The notes beneath the pieces were generated by a model that was not told the DNA's origin, made no database searches, and saw only the letters and a list, made by a program, of their open reading frames with translations. The position numbers and the translations under genes were made by a program. A DNA stretch of 64,000 bases from Stenotrophomonas maltophilia (GTDB lineage: Bacteria; Pseudomonadota; Gammaproteobacteria; Xanthomonadales; Xanthomonadaceae), in NCBI RefSeq assembly GCF_900186865.1, contig NZ_LT906480.1, forward strand, positions 390,001-454,000, given 5' to 3'. This document shows, one piece after another, positions 9,403-19,842 of this stretch. How positions within the stretch are numbered: the stretch's first letter is position 1; every line of letters starts with the position of its first letter.

Positions 9403-10002
9403 ATGAACCTGTCCGACCCGAACTTCCAGCTGGAGCTGGCTGCCAACATCGCCGTCGCCGGCTCGATCCTGCTGGCCGGCCGCAACAACGTGCACACCTG
9501 GTGGCTGGGCATCGTCGGCTGCGCATTGTTTGCTGCGGTGTTCGAACGATCGCACCTGTATGCGGACATGGTGCTGCAGTTCTTCTTCATCGCCATCAGC
9601 GTGCTGGGCTGGTGGCAGTGGCTGCGCGGTGACCATGGCGCGCCGCTGCCGATCACCGCGCTGCGCCCACGTGCCTGGGCCTGGCTGGTGCCGCTGGCGG
9701 TAGTGGCCACCTTCGGCTACGGCTGGATGCTGACCCGACTGACCAACGCCTATGCGCCCTACATCGATTCGGCAGTGCTGGTATTGAGCGTGATCGCGCA
9801 GATCCTGATGATGCGCCGCAAGCTGGAATCGTGGTGGGTGTGGCTGCTGGTGAACACCGTTGCGGTACCGCTGTACTACAGCCGTGGCCTGCACCTGACC
9901 TCGATCCTGTACGTGGGCTTCTGGATCAATGCGCTGGTGGCCTTGCGCCATTGGCGGCACCTGATGCGTGACGAGGCCAAGACGGCCGATGCTGCTGCCT
10001 GA
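9403..10002 (+). CDS. pnuC: PnuC-type nicotinamide riboside transporter
   Basis: 199 aa with start ATG 9403; no good ribosome binding site is visible. There are seven predicted membrane helices. The family motif WWQWL (VLGWWQWLRG, about residue 70) binds the substrate in PnuC proteins. The gene overlaps the start of nadR by 14 bp, so the two form one transcription unit. Paired with a NadR that carries a kinase domain, the substrate is most likely nicotinamide riboside, phosphorylated after entry. Confidence 0.93.
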   Translation: MNLSDPNFQLELAANIAVAGSILLAGRNNVHTWWLGIVGCALFAAVFERSHLYADMVLQFFFIAISVLGWWQWLRGDHGAPLPITALRPRAWAWLVPLAVVATFGYGWMLTRLTNAYAPYIDSAVLVLSVIAQILMMRRKLESWWVWLLVNTVAVPLYYSRGLHLTSILYVGFWINALVALRHWRHLMRDEAKTADAAA

Positions 10003-11062
10003 GCGCGTTGCACGCGGCCTGGTGGTGGGCAAGTTCTGCCCGCTGCATCTGGGTCACGAACACCTGATCGACTTCGCCGCCACGCGCTGCCGGCAGCTGC
10101 TGGTGATTGGCTGGTCGCAGCCGGGTTTCCCAGGCTACAGCGCCGAGCGTCGCGAGCGCTGGCTGCGAGCGCGCTTCCCGCAGGCGACGGTGGCGGTGCT
10201 CGATGATGCGCGCCTGGCGGCATTGTGCACGCAGCATGGTTTGCCCGTGCGCACGCTGCCGCAGGACAGCGACAACGAGCACGTGCAGCGCGAGTTCACC
10301 GCCTGGCTGTGCCTGAGCCTGTTCGGCGGGCCGGTGCAGGCGGTCTACACCGGCGAGGACTACGGCGACGGCTTCGCGCAGGCGCTGGCCACGCACTTCG
10401 GCGCGCCGGTACGCCATGAGCGGCTCGAACGCGCACTGGACGTCGGGCAGGCGTGTGGCACCCAGCTGCGCGCCGATCCGCATGCGCACCGTCATGGCCT
10501 CGCACCGCAGGTCTATGCCGGCTATGTGCAGCGCGTGGCGTTCATTGGTGGCGAGTCCAGCGGAAAGACCACGCTGGCGCGCGTGATGGCCGAGCGACTG
10601 CAGACCGCCTGGGTGCCGGAGTATGGCCGCACGCTATGGGAGCAGCAGGGCGGAGAGCTGACGCCAGATGATCTGCTTCGCATCGCAATGGCACAGCCGC
10701 AGCACGAAGACGAGACCGCACGGCATGCGCATCGCTGGCTGTTCTGCGATACCACGCCGCTGGTGACGCTGGGCTACAGCGGCTGGATGTCTGGTACGGC
10801 GCCGGAGGCACTGCGGCAGGCTGCATTGCGACCGTATGACCTGCTGTTCCTGTGTGCGCCGGATATCCCGTTCGACCAGGACGGCACGCGGGTGGGCGAG
10901 GCCTTCCGGGCGCAGCAGCATGCGTGGTACGCGCGCGAGCTGGAGGCGCGGGGAGTCGACTACGTGCTGCTGGAAGGCGATCTGGAGACGCGCATCGCGC
11001 GCGTGCAGAGCGAGCTGGCGAAGCGGGCGGACAATCGGTTCAGTGTGGCCCAGCCTCTGTAG
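9989..11062 (+). CDS. nadR: NadR-like NMN adenylyltransferase / ribosylnicotinamide kinase
   Basis: 357 aa with ATG 9989 inside the end of pnuC. The N-terminal half is a nucleotidyltransferase with GKFCPLHLGHEHLI. The C-terminal half is a P-loop kinase with GGESSGKT (Gly187-Thr194). It converts nicotinamide riboside to NMN and then to NAD. The enterobacterial N-terminal helix-turn-helix repressor domain is absent, so this protein should be purely enzymatic. The TAG stop codon is contributed by the GTAG head of a following REP element. Confidence 0.93.
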   Translation: MLLPERVARGLVVGKFCPLHLGHEHLIDFAATRCRQLLVIGWSQPGFPGYSAERRERWLRARFPQATVAVLDDARLAALCTQHGLPVRTLPQDSDNEHVQREFTAWLCLSLFGGPVQAVYTGEDYGDGFAQALATHFGAPVRHERLERALDVGQACGTQLRADPHAHRHGLAPQVYAGYVQRVAFIGGESSGKTTLARVMAERLQTAWVPEYGRTLWEQQGGELTPDDLLRIAMAQPQHEDETARHAHRWLFCDTTPLVTLGYSGWMSGTAPEALRQAALRPYDLLFLCAPDIPFDQDGTRVGEAFRAQQHAWYARELEARGVDYVLLEGDLETRIARVQSELAKRADNRFSVAQPL

Positions 11063-11115
11063 AGCGAGCCCGCGCTCGGCTGTGCGAGGCAAACCGAGCG
11101 TGGGCCCGGCTCTAC
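11059..11115. repeat. SMAG REP inverted pair overlapping the nadR stop
   Basis: GTAGAGCGAGCCCGCGCTCG (from 11059) and an inverted partner ending in CTAC at 11115. The TAG of the head is the nadR stop codon. Confidence 0.85.
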
Positions 11116-11128
11116 AGAAGCAGGGCAC

Positions 11129-11155
11129 AAAAAACCCCGCTTTCGCGGGGTTTTT
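11129..11155. terminator. Bidirectional terminator between nadR and putA
   Basis: Stem CCCCGC/GCGGGG, loop TTTC, with an A-run before and a T-run after. It can stop both the rightward nadR transcript and the leftward putA transcript. Confidence 0.85.
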
Positions 11156-11178
11156 CGTTCACTGCATCAACCGGGCGA

Positions 11179-14100
11179 TCAGTCGCCCAGGGTCAGCAGC
11201 GAGGCGTTGCCGCCGGCGGCGGTGGTGTTCACCGTCACCGTCTTTTCGGTGGCGAAGCGCAGCAGGTAGTGCGGGCCGCCGGCCTTCGGGCCGGTGCCGG
11301 ACAGGCCCTGGCCGCCGAACGGCTGCACGCCGACCACCGCACCGATCTGGTTGCGGTTGACGTAGACGTTGCCGACATGGACGCCGTTGCTGATGCGGTC
11401 GACGGTCTCGTCGATGCGCGAATGCACGCCCAGGGTCAGGCCGTAGCCGGTGGCGTTGATCTGGTCGATCACCGCGTCGAGCTGGTCGCCCTTCCAGCGG
11501 ATCACGTGCAGCACCGGGCCGAACACTTCCTTCTGCAGCTGGCCCAGGTCCTTCAGTTCGTACGCGCGCGGTGCGAAGAAGGTGCCGTTGGCGGCTTCGG
11601 CGGACAGCTCGGCGGCGGCGATCAGGCGCGCTTCGCGGTCCATGCGCTCAGCGTGGTCCTGCAGGATCTTCAGCGCATCTGCGTCGATCACCGGGCCGAC
11701 GTCGGTGGACAGCAGGCCGGGGTTGCCGACCTTCAGTTCCTTCATCGCACCGGCCAGCATGGTCATCACCTTGTCGGCGATGTCGTCCTGCACGAACAGC
11801 ACGCGCGCGGCCGAGCAACGCTGGCCGGCGGAGGTGAAGGCCGAACCGATCGCGTCCTTGACCAGCTGTTCCGGCAGTGCCGAGGAGTCGGCGATGAAGG
11901 CGTTCTGGCCACCGGTCTCGGCGATCAGCACACCGATGGCGGCGTCACGCGCCGCCATCGCGCGGTTGATCGCACGGGCGGTGTCGGTGGAGCCGGTGAA
12001 GGCCACGCCGGCCACGCGCGGGTCGGCGGTCAGCGCGGCACCGACGGTAGCACCGTCGCCCGGCAGGAACTGCACCACCTCGGCCGGCACGCCGGCGTCG
12101 TGCAGCAGCTTCACCGCGTAGTAGCCGATCAGGTTGGTCTGCTCGGCCGGCTTGGCGATGACGCTGTTGCCGGCGGCCAGGGCGGCAGCGACCTGGCCCA
12201 GGAAGATCGCCAGCGGGAAGTTCCACGGGCTGATGCAGACGAACACGCCGCGGCCGTGCAACTGCAGCTCGTTGGACTCACCGGTCGGGCTCGGCAGCTT
12301 CTCGGCGTGGCTGAACTGCTCGCGCGCCTGCTTGGCGTAGTAGCGCAGGAAGTCCACCGCTTCGCGCACTTCGGCGATGCTGTCGGGCAGGCTCTTGCCG
12401 GCTTCCTTCACGCACAGCGCCATGAATTCCGGCATGCGTGCTTCCAGCTGGTCGGCGGCGTGCTCGAGGATGGCGGCGCGGCTGGCGGCCGGGGTGCGGT
12501 TCCAGGCCGGCTGCGCGGCTACGGCATTCGCCAGGGCCTTCTGCACGGTGGCGGCGTCTGCGGCCAGCCACTGGCCAACCACTTCACGGGTGTCGGCCGG
12601 GTTGGTCACCGGCAGCGCGGCGCCGGCCGGGTTGGCGCCCGGCACCAGCGGCGCGGCCTGCCAGGGCTTCACAGCCGCGTTGATCTGCTCGGCCAGGGCG
12701 CGCAGTTCGTTGTCGTTGGCGAGGTTGGCGCCCATGGAGTTCTTCCTGTCGTGGTTCTGGCTGCGCAGCAGGTCAACCGGCAGCGGGATCTTGGGATGCG
12801 GAATCGAAGCGAACGAGGCGACCATCTCGACCGGATCGCGGATCAGGTCGGCGATCGGCACGCGCTCGTCGGTGATGCGGTTGACGAAACTGGAGTTGGC
12901 GCCGTTTTCCAGCAGGCGACGCACCAGGTACGGCAGCAGGTCTTCATGCGAACCGACCGGTGCATACACGCGGCAGGGCAGGCCCAGGCGGTCAGCCGGC
13001 ACCACCTCGGCGTACAGGTCGTCGCCCATGCCGTGCAGCTTCTGGTGCTCGTACACGCCGCCGTTGGCGATGCTGCGCACGGCCGCGATGGTGTGCGCGT
13101 TGTGCGTGGCGAACATCGGGTAGATCGCGTCGGCATGGGTGAACAGCCGCTTGGCGCAGGCCAGGTAGGACACGTCGGTGTTCTGCTTGCGGGTGAACAC
13201 CGGGTAGCCCGGGTAGCCTTCGATCTGCGCGCGCTTGATCTCGGCGTCCCAGTACGCGCCCTTGACCAAGCGCACCTGCAGGCGGCGACCGGCGCGGCGC
13301 GCCATGTCGGCCAGGTGGTCGATCGTGTACGGGGTGCGCTTCTGGTAGGCCTGCACGACCACGCCGAAGCCATCCCAGCCAGCCAGCGAGGCGTCGGAGA
13401 ACACCTGCTCGATGATGTCCAGCGACAGTTCCAGGCGGTCGGACTCTTCGGCGTCGACGGTGCAGCCGATGCCATAGCTCTTGGCCAGCTGCGCCAGTTC
13501 CAGCACGCCCGGCACCAGGTCCTTCAGCACGCGCTCGCGCTTGGCGTGCTCGTAGCGCGGGTACAGCGCCGACAGCTTGATCGAGATGCCCGGGGCATTG
13601 TTGACGTCGCCATCCGGACGGCCGCCGCGTGCCTTGTGATCGCCGCCGATGGCGTGGATCGCACGACGGTAGTCTTCCAGGTAGCGCAGCGCGTCCTTCA
13701 TGGTCAGCGCACCTTCGCCGAGCATGTCGAAGGAGTAGCGGTAGCTGGCGTTGTCGCCCTTGTGCGAGCGCGCCAGCGCTTCGCTGATGGTGCGGCCCAT
13801 GACGAACTGGTGGCCCATGATCTTCATCGCCTGGCGCACGGCCAGGCGCACCACCGGCTCACCGACGCGGCCGACCAGGCGCTTGAACGCGCTGGGCGCA
13901 TCGGCGCGGGTGGCGTCGTTCATCTGCACCAGCTTGCCGGTCAGCATCAGGCCCCAGGTGGAGGCGTTGACCAGCACCGAGTCGCTGCCGCCCAGGTGCT
14001 TTTCCCAGTCGGCATCGGCCAGCTTGTCGCGGATCAGCTTGTCGGCGGTGTCCTGGTCCGGAATACGCAGCAGTGCCTCGGCCACGCACATCAGCAGCAC

Positions 14101-14397
14101 GCCTTCCTCGCTGCCCAGGTCGTACTGGCGCATGAAGGCTTCGATCGCGCCCTGGTCCTTGGCACGCACGCGCACGCGGCCGACCAGGTCGGCGGCCAGC
14201 GCCTGCACCTTGGCCTGTTCTTCGGCGGGCAGGCGCGCCTGCGCCAGCAGCTCGCGCACGTGGGTGGCCTCGTCCTTCAACCAGGCGTCGGTGATGGCCT
14301 GGCGGAACGGGTTGGGGGGCGCCGGCAGTTCCGGCGACAGCAACGCGCCGGGACGCGGGGCGTCGTGGGCTGCAGGGGAGGAGGAAGGTGCGTTCAT
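11179..14397 (-). CDS. putA: Bifunctional proline dehydrogenase / P5C dehydrogenase
   Basis: 1072 aa with start ATG 14397 (MNAPSSS). The FAD-binding proline dehydrogenase barrel occupies about 80-500, with GISIKLSALYPRYE. The aldehyde dehydrogenase domain occupies about 560-1040, with catalytic Glu in AETGGQ and catalytic Cys in GQRCSAARV. It oxidises proline to glutamate with substrate channelling, feeding electrons to quinone. The N-terminal ribbon-helix-helix repressor domain of E. coli PutA is absent, and there is no room for a C-terminal ALDH-like module. It is therefore a bifunctional PutA, with regulation done elsewhere. Confidence 0.96.
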   Translation of the reverse strand: MNAPSSSPAAHDAPRPGALLSPELPAPPNPFRQAITDAWLKDEATHVRELLAQARLPAEEQAKVQALAADLVGRVRVRAKDQGAIEAFMRQYDLGSEEGVLLMCVAEALLRIPDQDTADKLIRDKLADADWEKHLGGSDSVLVNASTWGLMLTGKLVQMNDATRADAPSAFKRLVGRVGEPVVRLAVRQAMKIMGHQFVMGRTISEALARSHKGDNASYRYSFDMLGEGALTMKDALRYLEDYRRAIHAIGGDHKARGGRPDGDVNNAPGISIKLSALYPRYEHAKRERVLKDLVPGVLELAQLAKSYGIGCTVDAEESDRLELSLDIIEQVFSDASLAGWDGFGVVVQAYQKRTPYTIDHLADMARRAGRRLQVRLVKGAYWDAEIKRAQIEGYPGYPVFTRKQNTDVSYLACAKRLFTHADAIYPMFATHNAHTIAAVRSIANGGVYEHQKLHGMGDDLYAEVVPADRLGLPCRVYAPVGSHEDLLPYLVRRLLENGANSSFVNRITDERVPIADLIRDPVEMVASFASIPHPKIPLPVDLLRSQNHDRKNSMGANLANDNELRALAEQINAAVKPWQAAPLVPGANPAGAALPVTNPADTREVVGQWLAADAATVQKALANAVAAQPAWNRTPAASRAAILEHAADQLEARMPEFMALCVKEAGKSLPDSIAEVREAVDFLRYYAKQAREQFSHAEKLPSPTGESNELQLHGRGVFVCISPWNFPLAIFLGQVAAALAAGNSVIAKPAEQTNLIGYYAVKLLHDAGVPAEVVQFLPGDGATVGAALTADPRVAGVAFTGSTDTARAINRAMAARDAAIGVLIAETGGQNAFIADSSALPEQLVKDAIGSAFTSAGQRCSAARVLFVQDDIADKVMTMLAGAMKELKVGNPGLLSTDVGPVIDADALKILQDHAERMDREARLIAAAELSAEAANGTFFAPRAYELKDLGQLQKEVFGPVLHVIRWKGDQLDAVIDQINATGYGLTLGVHSRIDETVDRISNGVHVGNVYVNRNQIGAVVGVQPFGGQGLSGTGPKAGGPHYLLRFATEKTVTVNTTAAGGNASLLTLGD

Positions 14398-14671
14398 GCC
14401 GGTCCGGCCAGTGGAAAACTTGGCGATTTTAATCATTTTTGCGGGTTGCGGAAGTGCCCAGCAGCCACCTTCGTGAAGCGCTGATAGCCAATAGCTGCGG
14501 TGGATTCAGCGTGTTCAGCAAGTGCGGAGGAGTTTATGCCGAATTCGTCATTCGTACCGCCGACCTCATGCTGTGTTGCAGCATCGGAAAATGTGTGAAT
14601 GCACCCTTGCTACCGGCGAGAGGGCGGGGCTACCATCGAGGCGTTTCCCGCGGCAGGAACGCGGTTGCGAC

Positions 14672-15148
14672 ATGATCGAGGTGCTTCCAGCTCCGGATGG
14701 GTCAGGTACGCAGCTGCGGCTGCGTCCCCCACGGGCGCTCGATGCCCGGCAGTTCATCCTGTTGTTCACCGTGTTGTCGGGTGCGATGTGGCTGGTGTCC
14801 GCCCTCGGGTGGTTCGCCGGCAATGCATTCGCCCCCCTGTTCGCGCTGCTGTACAGCCTGGTGCTGGCGGCCGCGCTGCGTGCCTTGTGGCGCAGCGGTG
14901 AACGGCAGGAGGAGATCCGGGTAGTGCCGGCGTACGTGGAGGTCATCCCCGTACCCGGTGGATCGCCGGTGTTCCGGGCCCATCCCCACTGGGTGCGCCT
15001 GCTCACCGACGATGAGAGGGTCCGGCTGGCATCCAGCGGCCGGCAGGTGGAGGTGGGGAGTTTCCTCGCGCCGGCCGAACGTCAGACGCTCGCAGAGACA
15101 CTTGAAAGCTTGCTCGCCGCCAGCGATGGCGGCAACCGACGACGCTAA
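14672..15148 (+). CDS. DUF2244 membrane protein
   Basis: 158 aa with start ATG 14672. Two adjacent hydrophobic helices (about 28-75) are followed by a soluble C-terminal part. Length, topology and place 11 bp before coxB fit the DUF2244 family, which is regularly found next to cytochrome oxidase genes. Its biochemical role is not known. The 274 bp between it and putA hold no other gene and probably carry both divergent promoters. Confidence 0.8.
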   Translation: MIEVLPAPDGSGTQLRLRPPRALDARQFILLFTVLSGAMWLVSALGWFAGNAFAPLFALLYSLVLAAALRALWRSGERQEEIRVVPAYVEVIPVPGGSPVFRAHPHWVRLLTDDERVRLASSGRQVEVGSFLAPAERQTLAETLESLLAASDGGNRRR

Positions 15149-15159
15149 GGGTCTAGGCA

Positions 15160-16116
15160 ATGAAGCAAAGCAGCAGGTGGGGCACGAAGTGCGTGAACGC
15201 GGTCGCCGCGATGCTGGCGACCGGGGGACTGATGCCGGCGTTGGCCTGGGCCCAGGCGGCCGATCCGAAGCCGTGGCAGCTGAACATGGGCAAGGGGGTG
15301 ACCCAGACCTCGCGCCTGGCCTGGGAATCGAACAACCTGTCGTTGATCATCTGCACGGTGATCGGCGTCATCGTGTTCGGGGCGATGGCCTACGCCATCT
15401 TCAAGTTCCGCAAATCCAAGGGCGCGGTCGCGGCCACCTTCAGCCACAACACCAAGGCCGAGATCATCTGGACAGTGATCCCGGTGATCATCCTGATCGT
15501 GATGGCATGGCCGGCCACGGCCAACCTGATCAAGATGTACGACACCCGCGATGCCGAGATGACGGTCAAGGTCACCGGCTACCAGTGGATGTGGAAGTAC
15601 GAATACCTCGGCGAGAACGTCACCTTCACCAGCCGCCTGGACCGCGAGTCCGACCGGGTGCGGCAGAGCGGCATCGTGCCGACCCGCGAAAGCCATCCGC
15701 ACTACCTGCTGGATGTCGACAACCGCCTGGTGCTGCCGGTCGATACCAAGGTGCGTTTCGTCATCACCTCCGACGACGTGATCCACGCTTGGTGGGTGCC
15801 GGCGCTGGGCTGGAAGCAGGACGCCATCCCCGGCTTCATCAACGAAGCCTGGACCCGCATCGAGCAGCCCGGTGTCTACCGCGGCCAGTGCGCCGAGCTG
15901 TGCGGCAAGGACCACGGCTTCATGCCGATCGTGGTCGAGGCGGTGTCCAAGGAGGACTTCAGGAAGTGGCTGGCGCAGCGCAAGCCGGCGCCGCCTGCCG
16001 AGCCCACCACGCCTGCGGCACCTGCCGAACCGACTGCACCGACGGGCGAGGCACCGGCCGCGCCTGCTGCTGGAGAAGCCGGCAGCGCGCCTGCCACCGC
16101 GGCCAGCGGAGCGTGA
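15160..16116 (+). CDS. coxB: Cytochrome c oxidase subunit II
   Basis: 318 aa with a signal peptide ending at ALAWAQA, then two membrane helices (about 65-90 and 105-130). The CuA site is complete: Cys244 and Cys248 in GQCAELCGKDHGFM, with the following His and Met and the upstream His in DDVIHAWWVP. The C-terminal about 50 residues are a Pro/Ala/Glu-rich tail; no fused cytochrome c domain is present. It receives electrons from cytochrome c and passes them to CtaD. Confidence 0.97.
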   Translation: MKQSSRWGTKCVNAVAAMLATGGLMPALAWAQAADPKPWQLNMGKGVTQTSRLAWESNNLSLIICTVIGVIVFGAMAYAIFKFRKSKGAVAATFSHNTKAEIIWTVIPVIILIVMAWPATANLIKMYDTRDAEMTVKVTGYQWMWKYEYLGENVTFTSRLDRESDRVRQSGIVPTRESHPHYLLDVDNRLVLPVDTKVRFVITSDDVIHAWWVPALGWKQDAIPGFINEAWTRIEQPGVYRGQCAELCGKDHGFMPIVVEAVSKEDFRKWLAQRKPAPPAEPTTPAAPAEPTAPTGEAPAAPAAGEAGSAPATAASGA

Positions 16117-16124
16117 TGTAAAGC

Positions 16125-16146
16125 CCGCGGCCGCTCGCGGCCGCGG
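16125..16146. other. Perfect GC palindrome between coxB and ctaD
   Basis: CCGCGGCCGC-TC-GCGGCCGCGG, able to form a very stable 10-bp hairpin in the RNA between subunit II and subunit I. There is no T-run, so it is not a standard terminator. It may act in RNA processing or stability. Confidence 0.6.
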
Positions 16147-16175
16147 TGACAACCGATTCTGAGAGGTGTTTTGCA

Positions 16176-17783
<1,608 letters not shown>

Positions 17784-17791
17784 GGTGGGGC

Positions 17792-18070
17792 ATGCATAAC
17801 GAGAGCCCGCTGCCGATCGGTAGAGTCGACTGTCAGTCGACTCGCGAAGTGCAGCCGACTAACAGTCGGCTCTACCAAAGCCAAAGCCAAAGCCAAAGCC
17901 AAAGCCAAAGCCAAAGCCAAAGCCAAAGCCAAAGCCAAAGCCAGACCGAAGCCCAACGCCACGGCATCGAACAGCAACGCCAGCGCGCCAGGCGCACGGC
18001 GATGTGGGTCGGCGCCATCGCCGTGCTGGTCTACGTCGGCTTCATCCTCAGCGGGGTGATCGGCCGATGA
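17792..18070 (+). CDS. Small membrane protein with Gln-Ser repeat, cox cluster
   Basis: 92 aa with ATG 17792 and the strong site GAGGTGGGG. Residues of about 10-28 are encoded by an inverted pair of REP elements (17820-17875). They run into eleven exact CCAAAG hexamers (17875-17940) that encode alternating Gln-Ser. A basic helix (QRQRARR) and one C-terminal membrane helix (about 68-90) follow. The stop overlaps the ctaG start (ATGA). Position matches the small assembly/accessory proteins seen between ctaD and ctaG in related bacteria, but no named family is certain. The reading frame is intact despite the repeats, so the ancestral gene probably encoded mainly the C-terminal basic-plus-helix part. 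Confidence 0.75.
   Translation: MHNESPLPIGRVDCQSTREVQPTNSRLYQSQSQSQSQSQSQSQSQSQSQSQTEAQRHGIEQQRQRARRTAMWVGAIAVLVYVGFILSGVIGR
17820..17875. repeat. REP inverted pair inside a coding region
   Basis: GTAGAGTCGACTGTCAGTCG begins at 17820. A facing copy with arms GCCGACT/AGTCGGC ends in CTAC at 17875. The pair is translated in frame within the small cox-cluster membrane protein. Confidence 0.85.
17875..17940 (+). repeat. Hexanucleotide microsatellite (CCAAAG)11
   Basis: Eleven exact tandem CCAAAG units followed by one degenerate unit (CCAGAC). In frame it encodes (Gln-Ser)n. Change in copy number would alter protein length by two residues per unit without frameshift. Confidence 0.95.
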
Positions 18071-18657
18071 GCGAGGCGCCAGCCAGCACACCGTCACGCA
18101 GTGCGGGGCTGCCGCGCCTGATCGGTGTGGCGGTGGCGGTGTTCCTGCTCACGTTCTCGCTGGTGCCGCTGTACCGCATCGCCTGCGAGAAGGTGTTCGG
18201 TGTGCGCCTGGAACGCGGCCCCGGTGGCGAAGCCAGTGCAGGCGCCGCCACCGGCAAGCGCACCGTGCGCGTGGAGTTCGATGGCGGCGTCAATTCGCGC
18301 CTGCCGTGGTCGTTCCATCCCGAACAGCTGACCATGGACGTGGTGCCCGGCGAACTCAACGAGGCGCTGTACTTCGCCCGCAACGACAGCCAGCAGGCGG
18401 TGGTCGGCAGTGCGGTGCCTTCGGTGGCGCCGGCGCGTGCCTCGGGCTTCTTCAGCAAGACCGAATGTTTCTGTTTCACCGCGCAGACGCTGCAGGCTGG
18501 CGAGAAGCGCGACATGCCGGTGCGTTTCATCGTCGATCCGGACCTGCCGCCGGAGATCAAGACGATCACCTTGTCCTACACCTTCTATCGCAACGACGCG
18601 CTGTCCGATCGGCTGGCCCCGGCCGCCACTTCGGAAGGCGCGCACGCCGCACCCTGA
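18067..18657 (+). CDS. ctaG: Cytochrome c oxidase copper assembly protein CtaG/Cox11
   Basis: 196 aa. ATG 18067 overlaps the preceding stop, so translation is probably coupled. One N-terminal membrane helix (about 15-38) is followed by an Ig-like periplasmic domain with the copper-binding CFCF motif (Cys134, Cys136 in TECFCFTAQ). It delivers copper to the CuB site of subunit I. Confidence 0.96.
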   Translation: MSEAPASTPSRSAGLPRLIGVAVAVFLLTFSLVPLYRIACEKVFGVRLERGPGGEASAGAATGKRTVRVEFDGGVNSRLPWSFHPEQLTMDVVPGELNEALYFARNDSQQAVVGSAVPSVAPARASGFFSKTECFCFTAQTLQAGEKRDMPVRFIVDPDLPPEIKTITLSYTFYRNDALSDRLAPAATSEGAHAAP

Positions 18658-18670
18658 CCCGGATACCGAC

Positions 18671-19546
18671 ATGGCCCAGACACCGACCGACGCCAACGTG
18701 TACTTCGTCCCGGCCCAGAGCAAATGGCCGTTCGTGGGTTCCATCGCGATGATGGTGACCATGGTGGGCGTGGCCAGCTGGCTCAACGATGCCAGCTGGG
18801 GACGCTGGACCTTCTACATCGGCATCGCGATGCTGGTGCTGACGTTGTTCTGGTGGTTCAGCGACGTGGTGCGCGAGTCGCAGGCGGGCAACTACAACCA
18901 CCAGGTCGATGGCTCGTTCCGGATGGGGATGATCTGGTTCATCTTCTCCGAAGTGATGTTCTTCGGCGCCTTCTTTGGCGCGCTGTTCTACACCCGCAAC
19001 CTGGGCCTGTCGTGGCTGAGCGGCGAAGGCCGCGGGGTAATGACCAACGAGCTGCTCTGGCAGGGTTATTCCGCCGGCTGGCCGACCAACGGGCCGGCGG
19101 CGATCGGTGGCGCGTTCCAGACCATCCCGGCCTGGGGCCTGCCGCTGATCAATACGCTGATCCTGCTGACCTCCGGCGTGACCCTGACCATCGCCCATCA
19201 CGCACTGAAGGCCGGCAACCGCCGCCAGCTGCTGATCTGGCTGGGCCTGACCGTGGTGCTTGGCCTGGGCTTCCTGACCTTGCAGGCGGAGGAGTACATC
19301 CACGCCTACAAGGAACTGAACCTGACGCTCGGCTCGGGCATCTACGGTTCAACGTTCTTCATGCTGACCGGCTTCCACGGCGCGCACGTGCTGCTGGGCA
19401 CGATCATGCTGATCGTGATGTGGCTGCGTTCGGCCAAGGGACACTTCACCCGCGACAACCATTTCGGTTTTGAAGCGGCCGCGTGGTACTGGCACTTCGT
19501 CGACGTGGTGTGGCTGATGCTCTTCATGTTCGTCTACGTGCTTTGA
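18671..19546 (+). CDS. ctaE: Cytochrome c oxidase subunit III
   Basis: 291 aa with start ATG 18671. Seven membrane helices are predicted. Family motifs include WFIFSEVMFFGAFFGALFY, HHALKAG and WHFVDVVWL. It is the last structural subunit of the aa3 oxidase, 13 bp after ctaG. Confidence 0.97.
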   Translation: MAQTPTDANVYFVPAQSKWPFVGSIAMMVTMVGVASWLNDASWGRWTFYIGIAMLVLTLFWWFSDVVRESQAGNYNHQVDGSFRMGMIWFIFSEVMFFGAFFGALFYTRNLGLSWLSGEGRGVMTNELLWQGYSAGWPTNGPAAIGGAFQTIPAWGLPLINTLILLTSGVTLTIAHHALKAGNRRQLLIWLGLTVVLGLGFLTLQAEEYIHAYKELNLTLGSGIYGSTFFMLTGFHGAHVLLGTIMLIVMWLRSAKGHFTRDNHFGFEAAAWYWHFVDVVWLMLFMFVYVL

Positions 19547-19566
19547 CCGCGCATGCATCGGTGGCC

Positions 19567-19785
19567 TCAGCCGCCGATGCCGTGCGGTTTGATCCAGCCC
19601 ATGTAGATGCTCACGATCACCAGCAGGATCAACGCAACCGACACCGCGATGCGGCGCGTCAGTGCGTTGACCGTGCGCTTGGTCTGGCCGCGGTCGACCA
19701 GCAGGTAATACAGGCCGGCGCCCAGATTCCAGACGATGACGATCAGAAACGCGATTACCAGCAGGGTCTTCAGCGAATCACTCAT
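19567..19785 (-). CDS. Small twin-transmembrane protein (DUF2909-like)
   Basis: 72 aa on the opposite strand, squeezed between ctaE and SURF1. Two membrane helices (about 7-30 and 46-66) are joined by a basic loop (RGQTKRTVNALTRR). Size, two-helix topology and location fit the DUF2909/twin transmembrane family that often accompanies cox clusters. Its role is unknown. Confidence 0.75.
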   Translation of the reverse strand: MSDSLKTLLVIAFLIVIVWNLGAGLYYLLVDRGQTKRTVNALTRRIAVSVALILLVIVSIYMGWIKPHGIGG

Positions 19786-19842
19786 GCGCGGCTCGAGGGC
19801 AGGGTGGATGCGCCTATCTGACCGCGTTTGCGCGGACTTGTC

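Noticed and set aside
10852..14484. Very long plus-strand open frame opposite putA
   Set aside because: It is the antisense shadow of a clear PutA sequence. Its translation is low-complexity, rich in His, Arg and Gly, and matches no family. In GC-rich DNA such shadows are common.
17875..17940. Phase-variable on/off switch by slippage
   Set aside because: The repeat unit is six bases, so gain or loss keeps the reading frame. Only protein length would vary.
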